64,000 bases of DNA from Hyphomicrobium sp. (GTDB lineage: Bacteria > Pseudomonadota > Alphaproteobacteria > Rhizobiales > Hyphomicrobiaceae), in the NCBI GenBank assembly GCA_030148725.1, contig JASBSU010000022.1, positions 1 through 64,000 on the forward strand, written 5' to 3'. The notes under the pieces are model-generated. The model searched no databases, had not been told where the DNA came from, and worked only from the letters and a program-made list of their open reading frames with translations. Of this stretch, positions 19,543 through 27,937 are shown piece by piece. How positions within the stretch are numbered: the first letter of the stretch is position 1; each line of letters begins with the position of its first letter. The position numbers and the translations under genes are program-made.

Positions 19543-19803
19543 TTACGGTGAGATGTTGCGTTGGCGGTAATAGTCGAGGATCCAGACCCGCACGGCGCTC
19601 GACAGACCGGCTTCCCCGCGCCCCTTGTCAATCAGGGCGATGAGGCCGGCGAGTGAGGTGTTCTCGCGTGCCGCTGCCTGCTGCAGGGCCTCCCAGAACG
19701 GTGTCTCCATCGAGATCGACGTGCGATGCCCCTTGATGGAGAACGAGCGCTTCTGCGGGCGCGCGGCGCCTTCGAGAGCAGAAGGCTTGTCGCCAGGGCC
19801 CAT
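19543..19803 (-). CDS. Ribbon-helix-helix domain protein
   Basis: An 86-residue protein whose core KRSFSIKGHRTSISMETPFW...LAGLIALID...SSAVRVWILDYYR matches the ribbon-helix-helix family PF13467 as I know it, a small DNA-binding fold that acts as a dimer. I place the start at the ATG at 19803, one base after the DUF4169 stop; an ORF extending 13 codons further back lies inside that gene. It is the last gene of a fumC-DUF4169-RHH run. Target genes cannot be read from sequence; autoregulation is possible. Confidence 0.8.
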   Translation of the reverse strand: MGPGDKPSALEGAARPQKRSFSIKGHRTSISMETPFWEALQQAAARENTSLAGLIALIDKGRGEAGLSSAVRVWILDYYRQRNISP

Positions 19804-19804
19804 C

Positions 19805-19999
19805 TCAGGTCTCGGGTTTGTCGACGTCGCGGCGGAGGGCATCGAGACGGCGCTCGTCGAGGCTCTTACGAGCGCGCTCCGTCTCGCGCTCGTGCCGGGT
19901 GCGTCCGAACTTTATGCGGTTCTCGTCGGCCTCGTTCGCTGCAACCTGGCGCTGCTTGGCCTTTCGCGCACGGCGCAGGTTGATGATGTCAGCGGCCAT
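19805..19999 (-). CDS. DUF4169 family small protein
   Basis: A 64-residue, highly charged protein starting MAADIINLRRARKAKQR and continuing with FGRTRHERETERARK and LDERRLDALRRD. The INLRRARKAK opening and the FGRTKxER block define DUF4169, a small alphaproteobacterial family of unknown function that is probably one long helix. It lies 32 bp downstream of fumC and one base upstream of the RHH gene, so the three are probably one transcript. Confidence 0.85.
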   Translation of the reverse strand: MAADIINLRRARKAKQRQVAANEADENRIKFGRTRHERETERARKSLDERRLDALRRDVDKPET

Positions 20000-20031
20000 G
20001 GCTCGCTCCGGCGTTTGCTCAGACCGCCCGG

Positions 20032-21429
20032 TTAGTCCGGCGCGATCATCTTGCGCGGGTCGACGATTTCGTCGAACTCCTGGTCGGTCACGTAACCGCC
20101 GCCGACCGCCTCATCGCGCAGGGTGGTGCCGTTCTTGTGGGCGGTCTTGGCGATTTTCGCAGCCGCATCGTAGCCGATTTTTGGCGCGAGTGCGGTGACG
20201 AGCATCAGTGAGCGCTCGAGGCCGGACTTGATGTTGTCGACGCGTGGCTTGATGCCGACGACGCAGTTGTCGGTGAAGGAGACGGCAGCGTCAGCCATGA
20301 GGCGGACCGATTGCAGGAAATTGTAGGCCATCACCGGGTTGTAGACATTGAGTTCGAAGTGACCCTGGCTACCGGCGAAGGTAATGGCGGCGTTGTTGCC
20401 GAAGATCTGCACGCAGACCTGGGTCAGCGCCTCGCACTGGGTGGGGTTCACCTTGCCGGGCATGATCGACGAGCCGGGCTCGTTCTCGGGCAGCGATAGC
20501 TCACCAAGGCCGGAGCGGGGGCCGGAGCCAAGCAGCCGAATGTCGTTGGCGATCTTGAAGAGGCCGGCGGCGAGGGTGTTGATGGCGCCGTGGGACATCA
20601 CCATCGCGTCGTGGGCGGCGAGCGCCTCGAACTTGTTCGGTGCCGAGGTGAAAGGAAGCTGGGTGATTGCCGCGATTTTCTCGGCGATCTTCTCGGCAAA
20701 CCCCTTGGGGGCGTTGAGACCGGTGCCGACCGCGGTGCCGCCTTGCGCCAGTTCCATCAGCGAGGGAAGCGTCTGCTCGATGCGCTTGATGCCGTTCTCG
20801 ACCTGTTGAGTGTAGCCGGAGAACTCCTGACCGAGCGTCAGCGGCGTTGCGTCCTGCGTGTGGGTGCGGCCGATCTTGATGATGTCCTTCCACGCCTGCG
20901 CCTTGTCATTCAGCGCGTTGCGCAGCTTCTGCAGCGCCGGAATGAGCCGGTGGACGATCTCCTCGGCGCAGGCGATGTGCATGGCCGTCGGGTAGGTGTC
21001 GTTGGACGACTGGCTCATGTTGACGTGATCGTTGGGGTGCACTGGCTTCTTCGAGCCCTGCTCCCCGCCCAGCATCTCGATGGCGCGGTTCGAGATCACC
21101 TCGTTGGCATTCATGTTCGACTGGGTGCCGGAGCCAGTCTGCCAGACGGCGAGGGGGAAGTGCTGGTCGAGCTTGCCCTCGATCACCTCCTGAGCGGCCT
21201 TGACGATCGTCTCGGCGACCTTCGTGTCGAGACGTCCGAGTTCCATGTTGGTCTCGGCCGCCGCCCGCTTGACGATACCGAGGGCGCGCACGATCGGCTG
21301 CGGCTGCTTCTCCCAGCCGATTTTGAAGTTACCGAGCGAGCGCTGAGCCTGGGCGCCCCAGTATTTGTCAGCGGCAACCTCGATGGGGCCGAAGGTATCG
21401 GTTTCGGTGCGGGTCGGCTTGTTCGTCAT
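20032..21429 (-). CDS. fumC: Class II fumarate hydratase
   Basis: Converts fumarate to L-malate in the TCA cycle without an iron-sulfur cluster. The 465-residue protein has the superfamily signature [11 protein letters not shown], the [10 protein letters not shown] loop and [19 protein letters not shown], which together form the tetrameric active site. Length matches E. coli FumC (467). The ATG at 21429 gives [14 protein letters not shown]. Malate supply is relevant to the serine cycle, though this enzyme is general housekeeping. It leads the run with DUF4169 and RHH genes. Confidence 0.97.
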   Translation of the reverse strand: MTNKPTRTETDTFGPIEVAADKYWGAQAQRSLGNFKIGWEKQPQPIVRALGIVKRAAAETNMELGRLDTKVAETIVKAAQEVIEGKLDQHFPLAVWQTGSGTQSNMNANEVISNRAIEMLGGEQGSKKPVHPNDHVNMSQSSNDTYPTAMHIACAEEIVHRLIPALQKLRNALNDKAQAWKDIIKIGRTHTQDATPLTLGQEFSGYTQQVENGIKRIEQTLPSLMELAQGGTAVGTGLNAPKGFAEKIAEKIAAITQLPFTSAPNKFEALAAHDAMVMSHGAINTLAAGLFKIANDIRLLGSGPRSGLGELSLPENEPGSSIMPGKVNPTQCEALTQVCVQIFGNNAAITFAGSQGHFELNVYNPVMAYNFLQSVRLMADAAVSFTDNCVVGIKPRVDNIKSGLERSLMLVTALAPKIGYDAAAKIAKTAHKNGTTLRDEAVGGGYVTDQEFDEIVDPRKMIAPD

Positions 21430-21527
21430 GGGGCGGGTTCACCTAGCGTGAATGAAATCCACGCCGCCAATAGCACGCGGCGCGGCTCCGGACAGCAGGC
21501 ATTCGGCTGCAGGGTATCCGGTGGGCG

Positions 21528-21740
21528 TCAGTCGGCGTCGCGCAGCATGGCGAGGGCGGAATTGCGCTCGGATGGCTTCAGCTTGAGGAACGCTGTGCGC
21601 GCCGCCTTGATGTCGCGTTCCAGGCCGCTGTCCGACGCGGTCTGCAGCGCGATGGTGGTCGGATGCTGGGGTCCGCAGATGAAGCCGAGCGCTTTTGCGA
21701 GCCGGCCCATGGCCGCGCGGTCGATGACGGGTTCTTGCAT
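21528..21740 (-). CDS. Small unrecognised protein, possibly leaderless
   Basis: A 70-residue protein, MQEPVIDRAAMGRLAKALGF at the N-terminus and ending KPSERNSALAMLRDAD; amphipathic and helical, no signal peptide. I do not recognise the family. The start could also be an ATG three codons earlier (21749). A perfect TATAAT lies 7 nt before the ATG at 21740, which would place transcription initiation almost at the start codon. A matching -35 is weak. Codon use resembles the neighbours. It sits alone between fumC and a divergent hydrolase. Confidence 0.5.
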   Translation of the reverse strand: MQEPVIDRAAMGRLAKALGFICGPQHPTTIALQTASDSGLERDIKAARTAFLKLKPSERNSALAMLRDAD

Positions 21741-21921
21741 GGCATGCATTATAGAACGGGGCCAGCAACATGGATAGCTGGTGGACATCTGTGCCCACAC
21801 GAAAGGCCGGACCGAATTGAGCTCAGCGCGCGGCCAGAACCCGACGCTGGGATCGACTACCCCGGCGTCCGCGATATGCTTGTGTCCAAGAGCTACGTTG
21901 CCGCCGGAATGGGATTGCAGC

Positions 21922-22827
21922 ATGCCAGTCGAGTTGCCGGAAGGGTTAATCGAGGGCTTCACGCGGCGGCGTCTGCCGGGCGACGGGGTGATGATCGACG
22001 CACTCGTCGGCGGCTCCGGGCCTCCGCTGCTGTTGCTGCACGGCTATCCGCAGACCCGTGTGATGTGGCGGGCCGTGGCGCCGGATCTGGCGCGCCGGTT
22101 CACCGTCGTCATTCCCGATCTGCGTGGCTATGGCCGGTCGGACAAGCCGCCGGGCGACGATGAACACCTGACCTATTCGAAGCGCACGATGGCCAAGGAC
22201 CAGATCGCGACCATGCGCGCGCTGGGGTTCGACCGGTTTTCAATTGCCGGCCACGATCGGGGTGGCAGGGTCGCCTATCGCCTGGCGTTCGATCATCCGG
22301 GGGCCGTCGCAGCGCTGGCCGTTTTCGATATCCTGCCGACAGCGGATGTGTGGGCGCGCATCGACGTCGATGGTGCCATGCGCATGTATCACTGGTTCTT
22401 TCTTGCGCGTCCTCGGCCGTTTCCGGAGACACTGATCGGCGGTGCGCCCGAGTTCTTTCTGCGCACCGTGTTAACCGACTGGGCGGCGCCTGGGTTCGCA
22501 TTCGACCGCGAGAACTGGGCCGACTATGCCGCCTGCTTCTGCGATCCCGCAACGATCCATGCCTCGTGCGAGGACTACCGTGCCGGATGGGGTGTCGACC
22601 GGGCGCATGACGAGGCTGACCGGGGATCCAAGAGGATCGCAGCGCCGACACTGGCGATCTGGAGCGAGGGGTTCAGCGTCGCGCGGGGCGAGCCGCTGAA
22701 AACGTGGTCCAACTGGGCCGAAAACGTCGTTGGTCACGCCGTGCCCGGCGGGCATTTCGTATGCGAGGAGCAGCCGCAGAGGGTGGCCGCTCTGTTGCAG
22801 GATTTTCTGGCAATACAGGGCGTCTGA
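21922..22827 (+). CDS. Alpha/beta hydrolase of the haloacetate (fluoroacetate) dehalogenase type
   Basis: A 301-residue alpha/beta hydrolase. I chose the ATG at 21922 because the family-like sequence begins there; the frame is open back to 21781. Compared from memory with Rhodopseudomonas fluoroacetate dehalogenase, every key residue is present: nucleophile Asp112 with Arg113 and Arg116 (GHDRGGR), acid Asp136 (VFDILPT), halide-pocket His157 and Trp158 (MYHWFF) and Tyr202, base His278 (GGHF), plus the HGYPQT oxyanion loop. It would hydrolyse a C-halogen bond of a short haloacid to a hydroxyacid. An epoxide hydrolase is less likely given the His-Trp pair. No haloacid permease is adjacent. Confidence 0.82.
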   Translation: MPVELPEGLIEGFTRRRLPGDGVMIDALVGGSGPPLLLLHGYPQTRVMWRAVAPDLARRFTVVIPDLRGYGRSDKPPGDDEHLTYSKRTMAKDQIATMRALGFDRFSIAGHDRGGRVAYRLAFDHPGAVAALAVFDILPTADVWARIDVDGAMRMYHWFFLARPRPFPETLIGGAPEFFLRTVLTDWAAPGFAFDRENWADYAACFCDPATIHASCEDYRAGWGVDRAHDEADRGSKRIAAPTLAIWSEGFSVARGEPLKTWSNWAENVVGHAVPGGHFVCEEQPQRVAALLQDFLAIQGV

Positions 22828-23402
22828 TGGGCGCCAACCAGGCGCTGGCGACGCTCTGCGGGAGCAGTAAGGACAGCTCTGCAATGCGCCGTGAATGCCG
22901 CCGAGGGCTTCCGCGGCGCAGGACGTGTCGACGGACGGAGCCGCGGCGGGGGTGCTCGCTCAACGAGCGGCGCTGGGTCGGTTCGGTGAGCCAGTAACCA
23001 TCACGCGCGAGTGACGAGCACTGGTATGCGCGCTGAGTGTCGGGATGATCGGGGCGCCGCAGCCGCACCACCTTCGACTGACAGCACCCCTTCGCCAAGC
23101 GGCAATAGGTGCGGTGCCGACGAAAACCGCTGCGGCGTCGGCGCGGTGTCGCGGCGTAGAGCATTTGCGGAGGCTGACCAGCTTCGGGCATGAACATCTC
23201 GATCGCCAATACAGATGTTGTAGCGAGTAATGTTGCGCTCGTCGATGCTTACGAACGTCGCGATGCGTGAGATCGTTTCGTAATTGTTGCGAGCGATGCG
23301 CGCTGAACATCTGCAAGCACGCAAACACATCATCGATGGTATGGAAGTTTGCGCATAGACGCTCTGCGAAGAAGAGCGGTCATGCATTCGGGAGACGTCG
23401 CT
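22828..23402. other. Gene-free accessory stretch
   Basis: 575 bp between the dehalogenase-like gene and the RibD-like gene. Several short open frames overlap on both strands, but none has a believable start, family resemblance or steady codon bias. It may be decayed DNA. No RNA gene or repeat was recognised. Confidence 0.5.
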
Positions 23403-23975
23403 ATGGGAAAGCTGGTGCTATCGATGTTCGTCAGTCTCGATGGGTACATCGAGAAGGTCTCCGGGTTCGCTCCGCCGCAATGGTCAGACGATCTGGCGGA
23501 GCACTGGTCCGGCCACGCCCTCGGCCGAGCCAAACACCTCGTCTACGGGCGGCGGAACTTCCTCTTCAACAAAGCTTTCTGGAGCGCGGCAGACACCGAT
23601 CCGGAGAGCCCGGCGGCCTCGATCTCATACGCTGGGACGATGAACGGCCTACCGAAGACGGTGTTCTCCACCACGCTGACGGGCGATCCCGGCTGGAATG
23701 GAAAGCTTGCGGGCGGGGATGTTGCGAGGACCATCACTGATCTGAAGCAGAGCGTCGAAGGCGAGATCTTCTCTTTCGGCGGTGCAGGTATCGCCAACAG
23801 CCTCGTGCGGTACGACCTCGTCGATGAGTACAGGCTGATGATAACGCCGAACCTGTTCGGGGATGGTAAGCGGCTGTTCGAGCCCGGCGGACCGGAGATC
23901 AATTTGGAACTGATCGAGGCTCAGCCGCTCGATACCGGCGCGGTCATACTGCGCTACGCGCGCGTTGGTAGGTGA
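23403..23975 (+). CDS. RibD C-terminal/dihydrofolate reductase-like protein
   Basis: A 190-residue protein starting MGKLVLSMFVSLDGYIEK, the opening strand and loop of the RibD-C/DHFR-like fold. Later elements are LVYGRRNF, KTVFSTTL and EIFSFGGAGIANSLVRYDLVDEY..., followed by NLFGDGKRLFEPG. These proteins are NAD(P)H-dependent reductases of unknown substrate in most genomes; a role in folate or flavin synthesis should not be assumed, since a true folA is present at 35006. GGAG lies 9 nt before the ATG. Its stop codon is followed within 6 bp by the GST start, so the two are probably coexpressed. Confidence 0.8.
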   Translation: MGKLVLSMFVSLDGYIEKVSGFAPPQWSDDLAEHWSGHALGRAKHLVYGRRNFLFNKAFWSAADTDPESPAASISYAGTMNGLPKTVFSTTLTGDPGWNGKLAGGDVARTITDLKQSVEGEIFSFGGAGIANSLVRYDLVDEYRLMITPNLFGDGKRLFEPGGPEINLELIEAQPLDTGAVILRYARVGR

Positions 23976-23980
23976 CACCG

Positions 23981-24643
23981 ATGACATTGCAACTCTATGC
24001 GCATCCGTTCTCGTCGTACTGCCAGAAGGTGTTGATGGCGCTGTACGAGAACGACACGCCCTTCGAGTGGCGTCTGCTGACGTTCGCCGAAGACGACATA
24101 AACACCACAGCTTTCGCGCAGATGTGGCCGGTGAAGCGCATGCCGCTGCTGGTCGACGACGGCGAGGTGGTGATGGAAAGCAGCACCATCATCGAGCACC
24201 TAGGACTGCGCCATCCCGGTCCGGTGGCGCTTTTGCCGGCCGACGCCAAAACAGCGCTCTCTGCGCGGCAGATGGATCGGATTTTTGACAATTACATCAT
24301 GACGCCGATGCAGAAGGTCGTGTTCGATCGCATACGGCCGGAGAGCGACCGGGACGCCTACGGTGTCGGCGAAGCTCGCGCCAATCTGGAGCGGGCCTAT
24401 GGATGGCTCGACGGCGTGATGGCGAGCCGACGCTGGGGCGTTGGCGATGATTTCACGCTGGCTGATTGCGCAGCTGCGCCATCGCTTTTTTATGCAGATT
24501 GGGTGCATCCCATTCCAGATCGCCTGTCCGCGTTGCGTGACTACCGAGCTCGGCTGCTTAGTCGGCCGAGCTTTGCGCGTGCGGTAGAGGAGGCACGGCC
24601 ATACCGGCCGTTTTTCCCCGGCGGTGCTCCAGATCGCGATTGA
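23981..24643 (+). CDS. Glutathione S-transferase family protein
   Basis: A 220-residue protein. The thioredoxin-like N-domain starts MTLQLYAHPFSSYCQKVLMAL, with a Ser-Ser-x-Cys near the helix-1 start where GSTs hold the glutathione-activating residue. VKRMPLLVDDGEVVMESSTIIEHL is the cis-proline and glutathione-binding ES motif. The all-helical C-domain carries the GDDFTLADCAAAPSLF capping box. A GTG three codons earlier (23972) is a possible start, but AGGTG is better spaced for the ATG. Substrate unknown; it may act in detoxification with the neighbouring reductase and dehalogenase. Confidence 0.85.
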   Translation: MTLQLYAHPFSSYCQKVLMALYENDTPFEWRLLTFAEDDINTTAFAQMWPVKRMPLLVDDGEVVMESSTIIEHLGLRHPGPVALLPADAKTALSARQMDRIFDNYIMTPMQKVVFDRIRPESDRDAYGVGEARANLERAYGWLDGVMASRRWGVGDDFTLADCAAAPSLFYADWVHPIPDRLSALRDYRARLLSRPSFARAVEEARPYRPFFPGGAPDRD

Positions 24644-24747
24644 GCCCGTCGCGAATAGATGTCACGCATCATAATTAGAGGGTGGCGCGTGTTCCGACGG
24701 CTGTCCTATAGTCGGTTCAGCCAAACTCACGCGAGGAGCCAGCCAGC

Positions 24748-25212
24748 ATGATCAACCTCACCGTCAATGGGTCGAAGGTGTCCGTCCCTGTCGAGGGCGA
24801 CACACCGCTGCTTTGGGTGATCCGCGATGTTCTCGGGATGACCGGCACCAAGTTCGGCTGCGGCATCGGACAGTGCGGTGCCTGCACCGTGCACGTCGAT
24901 GGGTCGCCCGTCCGGTCCTGCCTGACGCAAGTCTCCGACGTCGCGGATCGGGAGGTGATGACGATCGAGGGGATCGGCGCCACCAAATCGGGCAAGGCGG
25001 TGCAGGATGCCTGGCTGGCGCTCGATGTCGTCCAATGCGGGTATTGTCAGTCGGGGCAGATCATGAGCGCAGCCGCACTAATAGAAATGACGCCCGAACC
25101 TACGGACACCGACATCGACCAGGGCATGACGGGCAACATCTGCCGCTGTGGCACGTACGTGCGCATTCGTGAGGCGATCAAGCAGGCGGCCAAAGCCGCC
25201 GCCGGAAAGTGA
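24748..25212 (+). CDS. (2Fe-2S) subunit of a molybdenum hydroxylase (isoquinoline 1-oxidoreductase alpha type)
   Basis: A 154-residue small subunit with two iron-sulfur clusters. The N-terminal plant-type ferredoxin cluster uses Cys38, Cys43, Cys46 and Cys58 (FGCGIGQCGAC and RSC). The helical domain cluster uses Cys97, Cys100, Cys132 and Cys134 (QCGYC and ICRCG). It passes electrons from the molybdenum site of the next gene. Its stop overlaps the GTG upstream of the large-subunit start, so the pair is coupled. No FAD subunit is present, which is typical of the isoquinoline oxidoreductase/aldehyde dehydrogenase branch that hands electrons to another carrier. Confidence 0.92.
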   Translation: MINLTVNGSKVSVPVEGDTPLLWVIRDVLGMTGTKFGCGIGQCGACTVHVDGSPVRSCLTQVSDVADREVMTIEGIGATKSGKAVQDAWLALDVVQCGYCQSGQIMSAAALIEMTPEPTDTDIDQGMTGNICRCGTYVRIREAIKQAAKAAAGK

Positions 25213-25220
25213 GGTCCGCG

Positions 25221-27401
25221 ATGCTCTTCGATAAAATTGCCAAGACGACGGATGGCGTTTCGCGGCGCAGGTTTCTGCAGGCGGGCGCTGCGTTCGGCGG
25301 TGGCCTGATGATCGGCTGGGTCGATGTCGCGGATGCAGAACCCGGCAGCGCGCCCGTGGCCGCGTTCACGCCCAATGCCTTCATCAGCATAGACCGGGAC
25401 GGCAAGGTGACGGTCATCTCGCCATCGATCGAGATGGGACAGGGCACTTACACCTCCCTGCCGATGCTGGTGGCGGAGGAACTCGATGTCGACATGAGCG
25501 CTGTCGGCGTCACGCATTCGCCGCCCAGCGACAAGCTCTACGGAAATCCGGCGCTCGGTGGCGCGCAGCTGACGGGCGGGTCAACGTCGATCCGGGGCTT
25601 TTATACGCCGCTTCGGGAAGCCGGCGCTGCCGCGCGCGAGATGCTGGTGTCGGCTGCCGCGGCGAAGCTCAACGTCGCCGCCTCCGAGCTGACGACCGCC
25701 GATGGTCAGGTCATCCATGCCAAGAGCGGGCAGAAGATCGGCTACGGCGCGCTCGTCGACGATGCGGCGAAGCTCCCGGTACCTGCGAAGCCAGCGCTCA
25801 AGTCGCCGGATCAGTTCAAGATCATCGGGACGCCGGTAAAGCGGCTCGATGGCCGGGAGAAGGTCGACGGGACGGCCAAGTTCGGCATCGACGCGCAAGT
25901 GCCCGGCATGAAGATCGCGGCCATCGCGATCTCGCCGGTGTTCGGCGGCAAGGTGAAGTCGGTCGACGAGGCGGCCGCGCTGGCGGTGCCCGGCGTCGTG
26001 CAGGTTGCGAAGATCGACGAGGCGGTGGCGGTCATCGCAGATCACTATTGGGCGGCCAAGAAGGGCCTCGAGGCGGCCGCGCCGCAGTTCGATGCCGGGC
26101 CGCACGCGTCTCTCAGCACGGCCGATGTCGTTGCGGCGCTGGCCAAAGCGTCGGAACGCGATGGCGCGGTTGCCAAGAAGGAAGGTGACGCGGCCGGTGC
26201 GCTCAGTGGCGCGGCGGTGAGGGTCGAGAGCGTCTATGAGAACCCCTTCCTGGCGCACGCCACGATGGAGCCTTTGAACTGCACGGTGCATGTGACCGAC
26301 AGCGGCTGCGATATCTGGGTCGGGACGCAGATCCCGTCGAATGCGCAGCTCGCGGTGTCGGAGGCGCTGGGCATCGATCGCGATAAGGTGCGCATCCACA
26401 ATCACCTGCTCGGTGGTGGGTTCGGGCGCCGGCTGGAGTTCGACTTCATCGTGCTGGCGGCGAAGATCGCCAAGCAGTCGAAGGATCCGGTCAAAGTCAT
26501 CTGGAGCCGTGAGGAGGACATCCAGCACGACATGTACCGGCCGTACTACTACGACCGGATCAGCGCGGGGTTGGACGACAGCGGCAAGCTCGTCGCATGG
26601 AACCACCGCATCACTGGGTCGTCGATCATGGCGCGGTTCTTTCCGTCATCGTTCAAGGGCGGGCTCGATATCGATGCGGTCGACGGTGCAATAGAGCTGC
26701 CGTACGACATTCCAAATTTCCTCGTCGACTACGTGCGCGAGGAGCCGCCGGGAATTCCCACGGCGTTCTGGCGCGGCGTCGGGCCGACACGCAATGCGTA
26801 CGTTGTCGAGAGCTTCATCGATGAACTGGCAGCGGCGGCGAAGAAAGATCCGGTCGATTTCCGGCGCCAGCTGACTGAGAAGAGCCCGCGTGCGCGTCAC
26901 GTTCTGGAGCGCGCAGCGGAGATTTCGGGCTGGGGCACGCCGATGGGTGAGCGGCAGGGACGCGGCGTTGCTCTGCTCTATGCGTTCGGAACGTATCTGG
27001 CCGAAGTTGCGGAGGTGACGGTCGGCAAGGGTGGCGAAGTTCGCGTGGACCGCGTCGTTGCGGTGGTCGATTGCGGGCAAGTCGTAAACCCGGACACGGT
27101 CGCGGCGCAGCTGCAGAGCGGGATCATCTTCGGCATCAGCGCCGTGCTGTGGGGCGAGATCACGCTAAAGGATGGCCGCGTCGAACAGTCGAACTTCGAC
27201 AACTATCGCGTGCTGCGCATCGATGAAGCGCCGAAGATCGAAATCGAGATCGTGAAGAGCGGCGAGAAGCCGGGCGGTCTTGGCGAGCCGGGTACATCGG
27301 CGCTGGCACCGGCAGTGCTGAATGCGGTCAACGCGGCGACCGGCGTGAGGCTGCGGAGACTGCCACTCGAAGCGGCGGCTCAGTCGCTGCGCTCGGCGTA
27401 G
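25221..27401 (+). CDS. Molybdopterin-binding large subunit of a molybdenum hydroxylase, Tat-exported
   Basis: A 726-residue large subunit. The N-terminus has a twin-arginine signal (SRRRFLQAGAAFGGG), so the folded holoenzyme is probably periplasmic. Molybdenum cofactor contacts include SIEMGQGTYT, the GGGFGRRLEFD loop and the C-terminal catalytic glutamate in GEPGTSALAP. I chose the ATG at 25221 with AGG upstream; a GTG at 25209 overlaps the preceding stop. Relatives oxidise N-heterocycles or aldehydes; the actual substrate cannot be read off. A cytochrome c partner gene is not adjacent. Confidence 0.9.
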   Translation: MLFDKIAKTTDGVSRRRFLQAGAAFGGGLMIGWVDVADAEPGSAPVAAFTPNAFISIDRDGKVTVISPSIEMGQGTYTSLPMLVAEELDVDMSAVGVTHSPPSDKLYGNPALGGAQLTGGSTSIRGFYTPLREAGAAAREMLVSAAAAKLNVAASELTTADGQVIHAKSGQKIGYGALVDDAAKLPVPAKPALKSPDQFKIIGTPVKRLDGREKVDGTAKFGIDAQVPGMKIAAIAISPVFGGKVKSVDEAAALAVPGVVQVAKIDEAVAVIADHYWAAKKGLEAAAPQFDAGPHASLSTADVVAALAKASERDGAVAKKEGDAAGALSGAAVRVESVYENPFLAHATMEPLNCTVHVTDSGCDIWVGTQIPSNAQLAVSEALGIDRDKVRIHNHLLGGGFGRRLEFDFIVLAAKIAKQSKDPVKVIWSREEDIQHDMYRPYYYDRISAGLDDSGKLVAWNHRITGSSIMARFFPSSFKGGLDIDAVDGAIELPYDIPNFLVDYVREEPPGIPTAFWRGVGPTRNAYVVESFIDELAAAAKKDPVDFRRQLTEKSPRARHVLERAAEISGWGTPMGERQGRGVALLYAFGTYLAEVAEVTVGKGGEVRVDRVVAVVDCGQVVNPDTVAAQLQSGIIFGISAVLWGEITLKDGRVEQSNFDNYRVLRIDEAPKIEIEIVKSGEKPGGLGEPGTSALAPAVLNAVNAATGVRLRRLPLEAAAQSLRSA

Positions 27402-27406
27402 AAATC

Positions 27407-27442
27407 GAACCGGCGGCGGCGCTGTTGCCCCACCGCCGGTTC
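27407..27442. terminator. Convergent hairpin between the Mo-hydroxylase and the 28-residue-repeat gene
   Basis: GAACCGGCGG pairs with CCGCCGGTTC (10 bp, 16-nt loop) in the 58-bp gap where the two genes converge. There is no T run on either side, so it is a moderate candidate for a shared terminator. Confidence 0.5.
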
Positions 27443-27459
27443 AAAGCGTCGGTGCCTCG

Positions 27460-27744
27460 TCAGTGCGTACCAGGCAGGTCACGCATTGCCTTGGTGGTGA
27501 GATTGCCATCCTCGGCGGCTGCTGTCGGCGCGCCCGTGCTGCCGCCCGACGTGCCGGGAAGATCCTTCATGGCCTTGGTTGTGAGATTTCCATCGCTGGC
27601 TTTCGCGGTGGGATTTGCGGTCGTACCACCCATCGTGCCCGGCTGGTCGCGCATCGCCTTCGAGGAGATGCTGCTATCCTCGACGGCAAAAGAAAGTGTG
27701 GTGGTGGCGGCGAGGAGGAGAGTGGCAAGAGTCAGCTTGTACAT
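27460..27744 (-). CDS. Small secreted protein with 28-residue tandem repeats
   Basis: A 94-residue protein with a clear Sec signal peptide (MYKLTLATLLLAATTTLSFA, cut near residue 20). The mature part is two and a half copies of a 28-residue unit: SISSKAMRDQPGT..., NLTTKAMKDLPGTSGG... and NLTTKAMRDLPGTH. Each unit is a conserved basic KAM[RK]DxPGT followed by a Gly/Thr/Ala-rich spacer. I do not recognise a named family. There is no cysteine, so extracytoplasmic disorder or ligand binding is more likely than a rigid fold. Its upstream region carries the same composite promoter as the gene at 27938. Confidence 0.75.
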   Translation of the reverse strand: MYKLTLATLLLAATTTLSFAVEDSSISSKAMRDQPGTMGGTTANPTAKASDGNLTTKAMKDLPGTSGGSTGAPTAAAEDGNLTTKAMRDLPGTH

Positions 27745-27779
27745 TTTTCAGCTCCGTTGGTTTGTGTCCCCTGCATCCA

Positions 27780-27836
27780 CTACGGAGGACCGCTCGGAGC
27801 TGTTACGGAAGTATTTTTTCTGGACGCCGTGTAACA
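27780..27836 (-). promoter_or_regulatory. ECF-like composite promoter of the 28-residue-repeat gene
   Basis: On the minus strand: TGTTAC, 24 nt, GTAAC (in CCGTAAC), 17 nt, CGTAG, then 35 nt to the ATG at 27744. The GTTAC/GTAAC pair forms an inverted repeat. GTAAC-N17-CGTAG has the layout of an ECF sigma factor promoter (AAC in the -35, CGT in the -10). The same elements with identical spacings occur upstream of the next gene. Confidence 0.65.
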
Positions 27837-27887
27837 ATTCATCCGCCAGCTGAATGTTGCGCCAACGTTGGCAATCCGCGAAAAAAA

Positions 27888-27911
27888 GCGGCGCTCTGGT
27901 GGGAGCGCCGC
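27888..27911 (-). terminator. Intrinsic terminator of the MXKDX-type gene
   Basis: On the minus strand GCGGCGCTC pairs with GAGCGCCGC (9 bp, 6-nt loop) and is followed by a run of seven T. It starts 26 bp after the stop of the gene at 27938. This is a textbook intrinsic terminator. Confidence 0.85.
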
Positions 27912-27937
27912 ATGTCATTCGACTCGAAAGTTGAGCG

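Noticed and set aside
22673-23387. Minus-strand open frames in the 22.8-23.4 kb gap
   Set aside because: Arg/Ser-rich shifting frames without start signals or resemblance to any protein I know.
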